A stretch of DNA of 64,000 bases from JBBRHQ01 sp963725315 (GCA_963725315.1 CAVRYA010000009.1:186001-250000); one strand, 5' to 3'; numbered from the stretch's first letter, positions 8,740 through 18,068 are shown. The notes: generated from the letters alone by a model not told the origin. Translations and numbers: made by a program.

Positions 8740-9950
8740 CAGGCCGGCTCCCGGCCGGATTTGGCCAGCTCGGCGTAGATCTCCTCCAGCTCGGGCAGGA
8801 CGACGTCGGAGGAGAAGCGCTCGACCGCCCGGAGCGCCCCCCGCCCGAGCCGCAGCCGAAGCTCGCCGTCCTCGACCAGGCTCTCCATCGCGTTCAACAG
8901 CGCCGCCGAGCTCCTGGGCTCGACCAGCAGACCGCTGACCCCGTGCTCGACGATGTCGGTCAAGCCGCCGGTGGCCGAGGCGATCACGGGCGTGCCATGC
9001 GCCATCGCCTCCAGCGCGACGGTCGGGCAGGGATCGGGCCAGACCGAGGGGACGACCAGGAAGAGGGCGTCGCGGTACAGCCCCGCCAGCTCTGCCTCGT
9101 CGCGCCGGCCCAGGTCGCTGATGCCGGGCTCTGTCAGGGTCCCGTCGCCACCGGCCAGCCTCAGCGCGAGGCCCTTGCCGCGCAGACCGCGGAAGGCCTC
9201 CAGAAGCACCTGGCGCCCCTTGTGGGGCTCGGCAGGGCCGACGAAGAGGATCGAGGCGGGCTCTCCGCCAGGTGGTTGCTGCGGCGGGGCGGATTCGCTC
9301 GCCGGGGGGATATCGACGAAGTTGGGGACCACCCGCAGGGCTCCGGGGTCGAGGCCGGCGCCTGCGACCCGGTGCAGGACGTGGCTGGAGACGGCGAGCA
9401 TCAGCCTCACCCTCTGTCCCAGCCAGGGCACGCCGCGCTCCAGGGCAAGCGCCAGGCCGGCTCGCTTTGGCAGGGCGAGATCGTCGCAGTGCAGGCAGGC
9501 GGCGCCGCGGCCGGGGACGCACTCGGAGTCGAAGCGCAAGAGCGACTTCTTCGGGCAGACGAGGCCGTAGTCGTGCAGGGTGCAGACGAGGTTCCGCGAC
9601 CAGGCGCCCGATGACCCGGCGACCGAAAAGGCGCACCAGCCGTGGGCATGGACGACATCGGGGGCGAAGGCCTCGGCGACTGCCTCCAGCCCACGCCTGA
9701 AGTCGCTGTCCGGCCACGGCGGGTGGAAAGGCGGGGACCCCGGCTCATAGACACCCGGGAGGCGGGAGAACGAGGAGCCGACCCGAGTCGCCTTGAGGCC
9801 CTCCTCGCCGAGATCGGAGCCCTCTGCCCCGGCCGCGACGACGCGGACCTGATGCCCGCGGGAGGCCAGGTGGCGGCTGAGGCGCCGGACGTGAGTGGCG
9901 AGGCCCCCGGCGTCCGGCGGGTAGTGGTCGCAGACCTGCAGGATGCGCAT
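8739..9950 (-). CDS. Family 4 glycosyltransferase
   Basis: A 403-residue GT-B retaining glycosyltransferase. The N-domain opens with MRILQVCDHYPPDAGGLATH, with the Gly-rich acceptor loop. A CxxCxxC-like set of cysteines between residues about 125 and 160 (VCTLHDYGLVCPKKS and AACLHCDDL) is typical of GT4 members that carry a structural insert. The C-domain has ILFVGPAEPHKGRQVLLEAF and the donor-site E-x7-E region (VPSVWPDPCPTVALEAMAHG). The preferred start is the first ATG. The gene is 11 nt from the next GT4 upstream and overlaps the nucleotidyltransferase start by one base. Donor unknown. Confidence 0.9.
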   Translation of the reverse strand: MRILQVCDHYPPDAGGLATHVRRLSRHLASRGHQVRVVAAGAEGSDLGEEGLKATRVGSSFSRLPGVYEPGSPPFHPPWPDSDFRRGLEAVAEAFAPDVVHAHGWCAFSVAGSSGAWSRNLVCTLHDYGLVCPKKSLLRFDSECVPGRGAACLHCDDLALPKRAGLALALERGVPWLGQRVRLMLAVSSHVLHRVAGAGLDPGALRVVPNFVDIPPASESAPPQQPPGGEPASILFVGPAEPHKGRQVLLEAFRGLRGKGLALRLAGGDGTLTEPGISDLGRRDEAELAGLYRDALFLVVPSVWPDPCPTVALEAMAHGTPVIASATGGLTDIVEHGVSGLLVEPRSSAALLNAMESLVEDGELRLRLGRGALRAVERFSSDVVLPELEEIYAELAKSGREPA

Positions 9951-9961
9951 CGGCCGGGGGG

Positions 9962-11038
9962 TCAGGAGAGGGCCTCACGGTAGATCGCCGTGGTCGAGTC
10001 GAGGACGTTCCCCCAGGTCGGGATCGATCCCCCGGGGGGATCGCTCTCGGCCGCGGCGCGGATCGCCGCCGCCAGGCCCGGGGGGTCGGCCGAGAGCGGC
10101 ACCAGACTGAGGCGCTCGCCGGCGAAGCGGGCCGTGCCGCGATGGGCCGGGATGTCGCTCGCCACCACCCTGGCGCCCCCGGAGAGGGCCTCCAGCGGCG
10201 TCACCGGCATCGCCTCGATCTCCGATGTCGTCACGTAGACGTCCGCGGTGCGAAACCAGCGGTAGAGCTGATCGACCTCGACGCGGCCCAGGAACTCGAC
10301 CCGCCGCTCGAGGCCGAGCTCGCGGACGAGGTCCTCCAGCTCGATCCGGGCCGGCCCGTCCCCGGTGATCCGCAGCACGAAGCGCGGCTCGAGGTGGGCG
10401 AGGGCCCGGATCGTCCGGTCCAGGCGCTTGTAGGTGTCGAGGCGCCCGGCGCAGAGCACGACGGTCGAGTCGCCGTGCTCGAACGGCGTGGCTGCCGAGA
10501 TGCGCTCGGCGTCGACGCCGTTGGGCACGACCACCGTCTTCGCGGCCGAGCCCGGGAAGTGATCGGCGAGCAGCCGCGCCTCGGCCGGGGCGACGGCGAT
10601 CACCTTCACGGACCGATCGAGGATGCGCGACCCCAACAGCCGATATGGGCGGTGGAGCGCGTTGCGGAAGGCCGAGTCGCTGCGGCCGTGGTAGTGGGGG
10701 GTGAAGACGAGTGGCGCCCCCCTCACCAGCGTCGCCATCAGGGCCGGGAGCGCGTGGTAGTTGTGGGCGTGGATCAGGTCGTACCCGGCTCCCTGCCGGC
10801 GCAGGAAGCGGGCCAGGCCCGGGGAGAAGGGGTAGTGGTCGCTGTGCGCGATCACCCCGAAGCGCCTGACCAGGACGCCGTCGAGGGTCTCGCTCCACGG
10901 CAGCCCGCGGTCGGAGGTCTGGGTTATCACCTCGACCGCCTCGCCCGCCGCGGCGAGCCGGGTCGCGAGCTGCTCGACGTGCGTCTCGACCCCGCCGATC
11001 GCGGGTCGGTAGAGGGGAGCGACGATCGCGATCCGCAT
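9962..11038 (-). CDS. Family 4 glycosyltransferase
   Basis: A 358-residue GT-B enzyme. Key features are MRIAIVAPLYRPAIGGVETH at the N-terminus, the linker strand VVLCAGRLDTYKRLDRTIRAL, and the nucleotide-sugar site TSEIEAMPVTPLEALSGGARV with the conserved glutamates. It is shorter than the neighbouring GT4 and lacks the cysteine insert. It is followed 11 nt later by the second GT4 and preceded 10 nt earlier by the epimerase, with no room for a promoter, so it is part of one transcript. Two successive GT4 enzymes suggest two successive sugar additions. Confidence 0.9.
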   Translation of the reverse strand: MRIAIVAPLYRPAIGGVETHVEQLATRLAAAGEAVEVITQTSDRGLPWSETLDGVLVRRFGVIAHSDHYPFSPGLARFLRRQGAGYDLIHAHNYHALPALMATLVRGAPLVFTPHYHGRSDSAFRNALHRPYRLLGSRILDRSVKVIAVAPAEARLLADHFPGSAAKTVVVPNGVDAERISAATPFEHGDSTVVLCAGRLDTYKRLDRTIRALAHLEPRFVLRITGDGPARIELEDLVRELGLERRVEFLGRVEVDQLYRWFRTADVYVTTSEIEAMPVTPLEALSGGARVVASDIPAHRGTARFAGERLSLVPLSADPPGLAAAIRAAAESDPPGGSIPTWGNVLDSTTAIYREALS

Positions 11039-11048
11039 GCGATGGCCG

Positions 11049-11978
11049 CTAGGAGACTTCGACCCCGGTGGCGAGCGGCCTCCGGGCGGCCGCGCGCAGC
11101 CCCGTCTCGAGCGAGGTGCGCGGCTCCCACCCGAGCTGCTCTCTGGCCCAGGAGCAGTCGGCGGCGAGGCGCGGCCGGTCCGAGCGCCTCAGCCGTGATT
11201 CGTCGGTGCGGACGGTGAGCTCGCGCCCGAGCAGCGCGGCGACCGAGTCGACCAGCTCCCTCGCGTCGTAGTCCCGGCTGCCGCCGATGTTGGCGATCAG
11301 CTGCGGGGAGCCGAGCGCCCGAGCGCCCAGCGATGCCAGCCCCTCGGAGGCATCGTCCACGAAGAGGTAGCTGCGCCGGGTCGAGAGGTTGCCGAGTTGC
11401 AGCTCCGCGCCGAGCTCGGCCTGTCGCAGGATGGTCGGGATCAGGTGCGGGTTCGTCTCGCCCGGGCCGTAGACGTTGAACAGCCGGGCGATCGCGGTGT
11501 GGACGCCGGTTCGAAGCCCGAATAGCCCGGCGAGCTGCTCGGCCCACAGCTTGGTGTGGCCGTAGACGTCGGTCGGGCCGAGCTCGCCGCCCTCGCGGTG
11601 GGGGTCGGGGCCGGGCGCGTAGACGGCGGCGCTGGATGCGAGGACCACCGCCCCGGCCCCTGCCTGGGCGCTGGCGTCGAGGACGCGCTGGGTCCCCTCG
11701 ACGTTGACCGCGACCGCCCTGGCGGGATCCGCCTCGCAGGCGGGAATGAAGTGGATCGCGGCCAAGTGGAAGACGACCTCGGGCCGGATCGCGGCGAACA
11801 CCTCGCCGAGGTCCGGGTCGAGGACGTCGGCGACGAGGACGCGGACGTCCGCCCCCACCGCCGTCTCGGAGCCGAGGCTGAGGTCGTCGAGCGAGATCAC
11901 CTCATCGCCGGCCTCCGAGAGCCGCCGGCAGAGGCCGGCGCCGATGAACCCGCAACCCCCTGTGACCAGCGCGCGCAT
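11049..11978 (-). CDS. NAD-dependent nucleotide-sugar epimerase/dehydratase (extended SDR)
   Basis: A 309-residue extended short-chain dehydrogenase acting on nucleotide sugars. The Rossmann motif TGGCGFIG lies at residues 6-13. The catalytic Ser (VVLASSAAVY) and Tyr-x3-Lys (DVYGHTKLWAEQL) are present, as is the substrate-binding RLFNVYGPGE. This set fits UDP-glucose 4-epimerase-like or dTDP-sugar enzymes; the exact reaction cannot be assigned. I chose the ATG at 11978 because it places the beta-alpha-beta fold at the very N-terminus, as is usual. A longer reading would overlap the next gene. It supplies a modified sugar donor to the neighbouring glycosyltransferases. Confidence 0.87.
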   Translation of the reverse strand: MRALVTGGCGFIGAGLCRRLSEAGDEVISLDDLSLGSETAVGADVRVLVADVLDPDLGEVFAAIRPEVVFHLAAIHFIPACEADPARAVAVNVEGTQRVLDASAQAGAGAVVLASSAAVYAPGPDPHREGGELGPTDVYGHTKLWAEQLAGLFGLRTGVHTAIARLFNVYGPGETNPHLIPTILRQAELGAELQLGNLSTRRSYLFVDDASEGLASLGARALGSPQLIANIGGSRDYDARELVDSVAALLGRELTVRTDESRLRRSDRPRLAADCSWAREQLGWEPRTSLETGLRAAARRPLATGVEVS

Positions 11979-12024
11979 CAGGGTCGGCCGGGGCGAGCGA
12001 GCGCTGTGTGCAGAGTGGCGCCCA

Positions 12025-13104
12025 TCAGACGAGGGTCCTCCAGTCGGTCGGCCCCGACCGGGCCCACTCCAACGCCTGGGCGGCGAACATCGTGGTCCAG
12101 GCGTTGTGGTGCACGGGCTCGGAGCCGGGTTGGTAGACGACCGCCGCCCCGCCCGGCGCGGGGCGGGCAAGCGCGGCCAGCCTGCCAATCGCGTCCTCGA
12201 GGCGCGGCGGAGGCGATGGCAGAGTCGCCGCCATCCGCAGCGCCTGGGCCGAGACGTCGCACTGCTCGACCTGACCGCCCCCCTCGGGCGAACCGACCGA
12301 GCGCGGGAAGCCCCCGGAAGGAAGCTGGCGCTCCCAGGCCCAGCCGGTTGCCAAGTGGGCCCGCTCGGCCACTGCGGGATCGCCCTGCGAGGTGGCCCAG
12401 ATCCACAGGCCCTCGGCCGCGTAGAGGTGAGCGTGCAGCATCACCCCGTCGCTGTCGGGCTGGGTGCGGAACGATCCGTCGCGCTCCTGGAGGGCGCAGG
12501 TGCGCTCGATCAGCCGGGAGGCCGCCTCGCGACCCTCGGGGAAGCCGGCCTCCGCCGCCGCCAGCAGGCACTGGACCGCCTTGACGAGGTGGGGCCGGCC
12601 CTCGGCCGACCAGCCGCCCCGGGAGGTCTGCCCGTCCTCGCCGAGGATCGGGCCCAGTCCCTGCGGCCGGACCGTCTCGCGGGCCAGCATCGCGGCCAGC
12701 CCGAGCCCGGACTCGAGGTGGCGGGCGCTCTCCTGGCCGCGCCCGAAGGAGATCAGGCCGGCGGAGATCATCGCCAGGTCGAAGCTGTAGGTGAGGTCGC
12801 CGTCCCACCCGGCGCGGGCCCCCAGCTCGCCCCGGCCGAGTCGGTCCGATAGCCAATCGGCGGCGGCCAGCGCTCGCTGCAGCTCCTCGGGCTCGGGGTC
12901 CGGGCGTCCCGCGAGATAGGTGAGGGCGTAACCGGTGATCTCGGGGTACTCGAACGACCCGACCCCGGTTTGCTCGTCGATCCAGGCGTAGAAGGCCCCC
13001 GAGGGCGCCTGGATCGGTCCCGACCCGAGCCAGCCGCGAAGCTCTGCGGGCCCGGCGGCCTCACCTTCGACCGAGTTCGGGGGCTCGCCCCTTACCTGCC
13101 TCAC
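12025..13104 (-). CDS. Alpha/alpha-barrel (terpenoid-cyclase-like fold) protein of the glycan cluster, function unknown
   Basis: 359 residues built from repeated helix pairs with motifs such as GAFYAWIDEQTG, SFEYPEITGYALTYL, DLTYSFDLAMISAGLI, GWAWERQLPSGGFPRS and NAWTTMFAAQALEWA. The pattern resembles an alpha/alpha toroid as in prenyltransferase/squalene-cyclase repeats or glycan-processing barrels. No signal peptide or membrane helix is seen. The start is a GTG at 13104, 23 nt after the 2-epimerase gene. I do not recognise a named family. Proteins with this fold in polysaccharide clusters may be epimerases, lyases or glycosidases, but the sequence here gives no catalytic signature I can vouch for. 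Confidence 0.6.
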   Translation of the reverse strand: MRQVRGEPPNSVEGEAAGPAELRGWLGSGPIQAPSGAFYAWIDEQTGVGSFEYPEITGYALTYLAGRPDPEPEELQRALAAADWLSDRLGRGELGARAGWDGDLTYSFDLAMISAGLISFGRGQESARHLESGLGLAAMLARETVRPQGLGPILGEDGQTSRGGWSAEGRPHLVKAVQCLLAAAEAGFPEGREAASRLIERTCALQERDGSFRTQPDSDGVMLHAHLYAAEGLWIWATSQGDPAVAERAHLATGWAWERQLPSGGFPRSVGSPEGGGQVEQCDVSAQALRMAATLPSPPPRLEDAIGRLAALARPAPGGAAVVYQPGSEPVHHNAWTTMFAAQALEWARSGPTDWRTLV

Positions 13105-13127
13105 CTGTCTCGTTGCACCCTGCCCCG

Positions 13128-14435
13128 TCAGGGCGAGGACCTGTCGGGCGCCGGCACATCATCGCGGTTGGTGCTTCGGAACCGCCGCGTCAAGAGGTCC
13201 ATCCCGAGTGAGGCCGACATCGACTCCATATGGACCACTTCCCGGTCAGGCGGCAGCGGGGAGTGGTCGACGAGGGCGGCGGCAATCCGGGGGGCCGCCT
13301 TCCCGTCACCGTAGATCGAGTCGGCCGAGGCCATCATCTGGTAGGACCCTTCGCTGGCCAGCAGGGCGTCGATCGAGTTGAACACGCTCTCCCTCTCGGT
13401 GCCGATCAGACGGGCGATTCCCGCGTGCACCCCCTCCGGGCGCTCAGTCCACTCGCGCATCACCAGCACCGGCTTGCCGAGGCCCGCAGCCTCCTCCTGG
13501 AGGCCGCCGGAGTCGGTGACGACGAAATGGCTCTTGTTGAGGATCCAGACGAGTGAGGGGTAGTCCAGCGGCGGCAGCAGGCTGACGTTCGGCAGGCCCG
13601 AGAGGGTCCGGAAGAAGGGGGTGCGAGCCCGCGGGTTGAGATGGACAGGGCAGGCGAAGTGGGTGTCGGGGTGCTGCTCGGCTGCCTCCCTGAGCCCCTC
13701 GCACACCTCGTCCATCGGGGCGCCGAGGTTCTCTCGGCGGTGGGCCGTGACGAGCACCAGGCGCTCGCCGTTGGGTGCGAGGTGCGCCAGCCCCGCCGCG
13801 TGATGATCGAAGGGGATCTTCGCCATCTGGTGGAGCGCGTCGATCACCGTGTTGCCGGTGACGACGACCGCCTCCGCGGAGATCCCCTCGCGACGGAGGT
13901 TCTCCGCCGCCCACTCGGTCGGCGCGAAGTGGATCTCGGAGACCGCCGCGGCTATGCGGCGGTTGCCCTCCTCGGGGAACGGCGAGTGGATCTGCTGCGT
14001 CCGAAGGCCGGCCTCGACGTGACCGAGGCGAACTCCCTCGTGGAAGGCGGCCAGGCTCGCCGACATCGAGGTCGTGGTGTCGCCCTGGACCAGGACCCAC
14101 TCCGGGCGCTCCTGCTGGATCACTCCCTCGATGCCCTTCATAACCGAGCGGGCGATCCCGGTCAGCGACTGCCCGTGGACCATGATGTCGAGGTCGTAGT
14201 CGGGCTTCAGCCGGAAGGTCATCATCACCTGGTCGAGCAGCTCGCGGTGCTGGGCGGTGGCGCAGAGGCGCACCTCGAACTCGGGCCGCTGCTCGAGGGC
14301 GCGGACCACGGGCGCCATCTTGATCGCGCCCGGCCGGGTCCCGACGACCACCAGGACCTTGCGCTTCTGCCCCGGCTGGGTGCCGTGCCCGTTCCGGTTC
14401 CCGTTCATCGCGGCGCCGTTGCCGTCGATCGCCAT
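13128..14435 (-). CDS. wecB: UDP-N-acetylglucosamine 2-epimerase (non-hydrolysing)
   Basis: 435 residues. The protein interconverts UDP-GlcNAc and UDP-ManNAc in the cytosol to feed ManNAc-type sugars into envelope glycans. Diagnostic segments are VVVGTRPGAIKMAPVVRAL, VQGDTTTSMSASLAAF, GHVEAGLRT, FPEEGNRR, VTAHRRENLG, and the UDP-binding DSGGLQEEA near the C-terminus. The ATG at 14435 overlaps the stop of the GT2 upstream (TGATG) and is preferred. An ATG at 14408 is an alternative that would drop a low-complexity Asn/Gly-rich leader. A short Pro/Ser-rich C-terminal tail follows the domain. It is the second gene of the minus-strand run. Confidence 0.93.
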   Translation of the reverse strand: MAIDGNGAAMNGNRNGHGTQPGQKRKVLVVVGTRPGAIKMAPVVRALEQRPEFEVRLCATAQHRELLDQVMMTFRLKPDYDLDIMVHGQSLTGIARSVMKGIEGVIQQERPEWVLVQGDTTTSMSASLAAFHEGVRLGHVEAGLRTQQIHSPFPEEGNRRIAAAVSEIHFAPTEWAAENLRREGISAEAVVVTGNTVIDALHQMAKIPFDHHAAGLAHLAPNGERLVLVTAHRRENLGAPMDEVCEGLREAAEQHPDTHFACPVHLNPRARTPFFRTLSGLPNVSLLPPLDYPSLVWILNKSHFVVTDSGGLQEEAAGLGKPVLVMREWTERPEGVHAGIARLIGTERESVFNSIDALLASEGSYQMMASADSIYGDGKAAPRIAAALVDHSPLPPDREVVHMESMSASLGMDLLTRRFRSTNRDDVPAPDRSSP

Positions 14436-15247
14436 CAGCGGCCCGTCCTTCCCTCGCGCCGGCCGGTGCGCCACTCGCTGGCGATCGTGCGCAGCACGCG
14501 CCATCCATCGGGAAAGGTCACCAGCCGCCCCTCCCCGTGGATCCGCTCCGCCTCGAAGCTCGGCACCTCGGCGATCCGCAGTCCCTCTCGCACCGCCCTG
14601 ATGTTTAGCATCGCCTCGACTTCGAAGCCATCGGCGTCGATCTGGAGCCTCGGCACGACCCGCGCCCAGAAGCCGTTGTAGCCGTAGCAGAGGTCGGTGA
14701 ACCGGGCCCCGAACAGGATCCGGACCATCCACACGAATACCCGGTTGCCGGCCTTGCGCAGCCCCGTCATGTCGGACGTCCCGCCACCCGGGATGAAGCG
14801 CGAGCCCTTGGCGTAGTCGGCGCCGGCGAGCAGGGTGCCGACGAAGGCGTGGATCTCGACCGGGTCCTCCGAGCCGTCGGCGTCGACCTGGACGATGATC
14901 TCACCGGTCGCCGCTTCCCATCCCGCCCGAAGTGCGTTGCCCTTCCCGGGTTCGCGGCGATTGGGGACGATGCGGACGCCCGGTCGCAGCGCCTGGGCGA
15001 CGGCGACGGTCTCGTCGGTGGAGTGGTCGTCGACGACGATCACCTCGTCCACCCAGGCCGGGACCCTGGGCAGGACGTGGGGGAGGTTCTCGGCCTCGTT
15101 CAGAGCAGGGATGATCACGCTGACCGCCGGGGCGCCCATCGGCCGAGCGCCCGCCTCGGACTCCCCGTCGCCGGCGACGACGGTCAGGCCGGCAGCGGCG
15201 TTCGCGGCGGCTTCGCTGCTCTTGGGGAATGGAAACGCTTCTGCCAT
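14435..15247 (-). CDS. Family 2 glycosyltransferase (dolichyl-phosphate mannose synthase-like), first gene of the glycan run
   Basis: 270 residues. VSVIIPALNEAENLPHVLP and EVIVVDDHSTDETVAVAQ form the nucleotide-binding half. VQVDADGSEDPVEIHAF carries the metal-binding DxD. YGYNGFWARVVPRLQIDADGFEVEAML is typical of DPM1-like polyprenyl-phosphate glycosyltransferases. Such an enzyme would make a polyprenyl-phosphate sugar for the ArnT-like GT-C protein in the same cluster (inference). The ATG at 15247 has an upstream GGAG ribosome site. The 278-nt region before it contains a perfect 10-bp palindrome GTTGTACAAC at 15329-15338 that may mark regulation of the run; no clear sigma-70 promoter was seen. 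Confidence 0.88.
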   Translation of the reverse strand: MAEAFPFPKSSEAAANAAAGLTVVAGDGESEAGARPMGAPAVSVIIPALNEAENLPHVLPRVPAWVDEVIVVDDHSTDETVAVAQALRPGVRIVPNRREPGKGNALRAGWEAATGEIIVQVDADGSEDPVEIHAFVGTLLAGADYAKGSRFIPGGGTSDMTGLRKAGNRVFVWMVRILFGARFTDLCYGYNGFWARVVPRLQIDADGFEVEAMLNIRAVREGLRIAEVPSFEAERIHGEGRLVTFPDGWRVLRTIASEWRTGRREGRTGR

Positions 15248-15525
15248 GGGAAGTCTCCTGCCGAGGTCGTCGGCTGGTGGTGCCCGCCGTTCCCGGCGGC
15301 CGTCCTCCTCAGTCCTCTGCGGGTCTCAGTTGTACAACGATCCGAAGCCGCAATTCCTAACGGCACCCTAGCTGACCCGAAGCTGACTGGCTACTGAGTT
15401 TCGGCTACTGCGGGTCCGACTGGTCGTGCGCACCCGGTACCCCTGAGCCGGAAGCATAAACCGCGCTTAACGCTCGCGCGAACGCCGAGGTTCCTTTTTG
15501 GCCCACCTGGGTAGCATGTGGGCGA

Positions 15526-16703
15526 ATGTTCTTGGCAGGAGGGAAATCGGGCCGCTCCGGGCCCGCGCGCAGACGCAATCCCAGGCTTCTCGGGCTGGGC
15601 GTCGTCGCTCTGCCTGCTCGCGTCGGCGTCGGGGGAGCCGCGATCGCGCCAGAGCGCGGTTTCGCCGGGCCGCACCACAAGCAGCACAAGCACCGCCCCA
15701 AGAAGCACGAAGCTCCCCTCCCGCTTCTTCGGGATCAGCCCGAACAGCGGCATTCCCTCCTCCGCCGCGTTCGACCGGATGGAGCAGGGAGGCATCCGCT
15801 CCTACCGGATACCGCTGGGCTTGAGCTCGGTGTGGCCGCGGTTCGGTGACCCGCTCAACTGGAGCTTCTTCGACTACCAGGTCGCGCTCGCCGCGCAGCA
15901 CAAGATGAGCGTCCTTCCGATCATCTACTCGACGCCTTCCTGGCTGGCGGGGGATGCCAAGACGATGCCGATCCACACGGCGCCGCAGCGGGCAACCTGG
16001 TCGGCCTTCCTTCGCGAGGCGGTGAAACGGTACGGGCCGCACGGGGGGTTCTGGAAGCTCCATCCGACTCTGCCATACGTGCCGATCCGGGCCTGGCAGA
16101 TCTGGAACGAGGAAAACTCCATCTGGTTCACCGAGCCCGTCTCCGTGCCTGACTATGCAAGTCTTCTGAAGCTCTCGAGCAAGGCAATCAGGGCGGCCGA
16201 TCCTGGCGCGACCGTGGTCGCCGGCGGGCTCTTTGGCAAGCGGTGGCTGCCCAAGACCCTCTCCGCCGTCAGCTTCCTCAAGCGTCTCTACAAGGTCAAA
16301 GGCATCAAGTCCAGCTTCGACGTGGTTGCCCTGCATCCCTACGCATACAACTTCCAGGACTTGCGAACTCTGGTCGTCGGGATCCGCTCAATCATGAAGA
16401 AGGCTCGGGATGGGCGCACTCCGCTGTGGTTGACCGAGTTCGGGTGGGGCTCGGGGAACGATCTTACGAACGGCCACGACAAGGGACCGCAGGGACAGCG
16501 GAAGCAGCTGGTCGCGCGCCTACAGGATGCTGATCGCCCACCAGCGCCGATGGAGGATCGGCAGGACCTACTGGTTCACCTGGAGCGACGATACCAGCCC
16601 CGGCACCTGCTTTTACTGCGTCAGCTCAGGCTTGTTCACGATGGATGGCAAGGCGAAGCCGGCCTGGTACGGCTTCGTCGGGATCACCCACGGCAAGCCG
16701 TAG
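15526..16703 (+). CDS. Secreted clan-A glycoside hydrolase (two apparent +1 frame errors)
   Basis: The protein is readable only across three frames. An N-terminal part from the ATG at 15526 has a basic, hydrophobic leader and a His/Lys-rich linker. It joins the main frame if one C of the CCCC run at 15715-15718 is removed. A second break at 16511-16520 then leads to the natural C-terminus ending in GFVGITHGKP at 16703. Corrected length is 391 residues, a whole number of codons. The barrel carries WQIWNEENSIW with the likely acid/base Glu, VVALHPYAYNF, and LWLTEFGWGSG with the likely nucleophile Glu, as in GH39/GH5-like enzymes. Secreted glycan cleavage is expected. It is divergent from the glycan cluster and resembles the gene at 1-452. 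Confidence 0.75.
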
Positions 16704-16822
16704 CCGTTCCCCGCTGCCGCCGCACTGATTCGCTCCCGGCCGGCCGGCCCGCCTGCTGATTGGAAGGTGGCGCCCCTGCGGCGGGCATGACAGGACCCGC
16801 CGGCCGGAATCCCGCCGCCCAA

Positions 16823-16828
16823 TAGGAT
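16823..16828 (+). promoter_or_regulatory. -10 box TAGGAT of a leaderless gene
   Basis: TAGGAT lies 6 nt before the ATG of the phosphotriesterase-like gene. Transcription would begin at or just before the start codon, and no Shine-Dalgarno sequence is present. No convincing -35 was seen. Confidence 0.5.
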
Positions 16829-16834
16829 CGGGCG

Positions 16835-17776
16835 ATGCTGATCGAGACCGTCTCGGGGCCCGTCGAGGGGAGCGAGCTGGGGCTGACGCTGGCGCATGAG
16901 CACCTTCGGTCCAGCTCGGAGGCGGTGCGGGAGCAGTTCCCGTACCTCTATGACCCCGAGGCGGAGCGGGCGGCGGCGATCGCCGCGGTGCGGCGGGCGA
17001 TGGAGCACGGGGTGAGGACGATCGTCGATCCCGCCTGCATGGACCTCGGCCGCGACGTCGGGCTTTGCCGCGAGGTGGTCGCCGAGACCGGGATCCAGCT
17101 CGTCATGTGCACGGGGATCTACGGCGCGCAGTACACCTTCCTCCCCCAGCACTTCGCCAACCGCGACATCGAGTACCTCACCGACGCCTTCGTCCACGAC
17201 ATCGAGGTCGGGATCCAGGGCACCGACGTCAAGGCCGCTTTCCTGAAGTGCGCGGTGGACGAGCCCGGGGTCACCGAGCACATCGAGAAGGTCCTGAGGG
17301 CGGCGGCGCGCGCCAGCCTGCGGACGGGGCGGCCGATCATGGCGCACTCGCACCCCGCGACCCGGCGTGGGCTGGAGATCATGGACGTCTTCGACTCGGA
17401 GGGGATCGACCCCCGGAAGGTGCAGATCGCGCACACCGGCGACACCGACGACCTCGCCTACATCGAGGAGCTGCTGGGTCGCGGCCCCTCGATCGGCATG
17501 GACCGCTACGGGCTCGACGTGATCCTGCCGACCGAGAGGCGAAACTCGACCGTGATCGAGCTCTGCGAGCGCGGCTACGCGGAGCGGATGATGATCTCGC
17601 AGGACTCGGTCGCCGCCTTCGACTGGTTCCCGGAGGAGATGCGCTCGATCGTCCCGAACTGGCACATGGCCTTCCTCTGGGAGGGCGTGCTGCCGGAGCT
17701 GCGGCAGGCAGGCGTATCCGAGTCGGCGATCGAGACGATGCTGACCGAGAACCCGGCCCGCTGGCTGGCGGGCTGA
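16835..17776 (+). CDS. Phosphotriesterase-family metal-dependent hydrolase
   Basis: 313 residues, an amidohydrolase-fold TIM barrel with all the binuclear metal ligands of the phosphotriesterase group. LAHEH supplies the first His pair near residue 20. The bridging carboxylated Lys is in AAFLKCA, further His residues are in IMAHSHP and IAHTGD, and the last Asp is in MISQDS. Relatives hydrolyse lactones or phosphotriesters; the native substrate is usually a lactone and cannot be named here. It stands alone, with a TAGGAT -10 box 6 nt upstream of the ATG and no ribosome site, so it is probably translated from a leaderless mRNA. Confidence 0.9.
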   Translation: MLIETVSGPVEGSELGLTLAHEHLRSSSEAVREQFPYLYDPEAERAAAIAAVRRAMEHGVRTIVDPACMDLGRDVGLCREVVAETGIQLVMCTGIYGAQYTFLPQHFANRDIEYLTDAFVHDIEVGIQGTDVKAAFLKCAVDEPGVTEHIEKVLRAAARASLRTGRPIMAHSHPATRRGLEIMDVFDSEGIDPRKVQIAHTGDTDDLAYIEELLGRGPSIGMDRYGLDVILPTERRNSTVIELCERGYAERMMISQDSVAAFDWFPEEMRSIVPNWHMAFLWEGVLPELRQAGVSESAIETMLTENPARWLAG

Positions 17777-17786
17777 TCGCCCCGCC

Positions 17787-18068
17787 TCAGCTCAGCTCGT
17801 AGGCCACGCGGATGTGGTTGCGGCCGACCACTATGAAGGGCCGCACGTCGACGCGCTCGGCGTGCAGGGATGAGATCTCCGCGTTGATCACCGGCACGAA
17901 TGGCGTGTCCTGGCGGTTGAGCAGGTCCGAGAAGCGGGTTCGGTAGCCCTCGCTGGGCAGCATCACCTCGCCGGTTATCCGCTGATCGGCGGTCTCGATC
18001 AGCACTCGCTGGGGATGTGTGGCCGGAACCTGATGTTGTTTGGCCGCAGCCTCTGTGCCGTATTCCAT
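17787..18068 (-). CDS. Small conserved protein (DUF6812-like)
   Basis: 93 residues from the ATG at 18068, preceded by GGTGAG. The core RVLIETADQRITGEVMLPSEGYRTRFSDLLN, then FVPVINAEI and VRPFIVVGRNHIRVAYE, predicts a small beta-barrel. It looks like the family I know as DUF6812, whose function is unknown. An upstream extension of the frame is Ala-rich and overlaps an intergenic repeat, so it is not used. Convergent with the phosphotriesterase gene (10 nt gap). Confidence 0.6.
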   Translation of the reverse strand: MEYGTEAAAKQHQVPATHPQRVLIETADQRITGEVMLPSEGYRTRFSDLLNRQDTPFVPVINAEISSLHAERVDVRPFIVVGRNHIRVAYELS

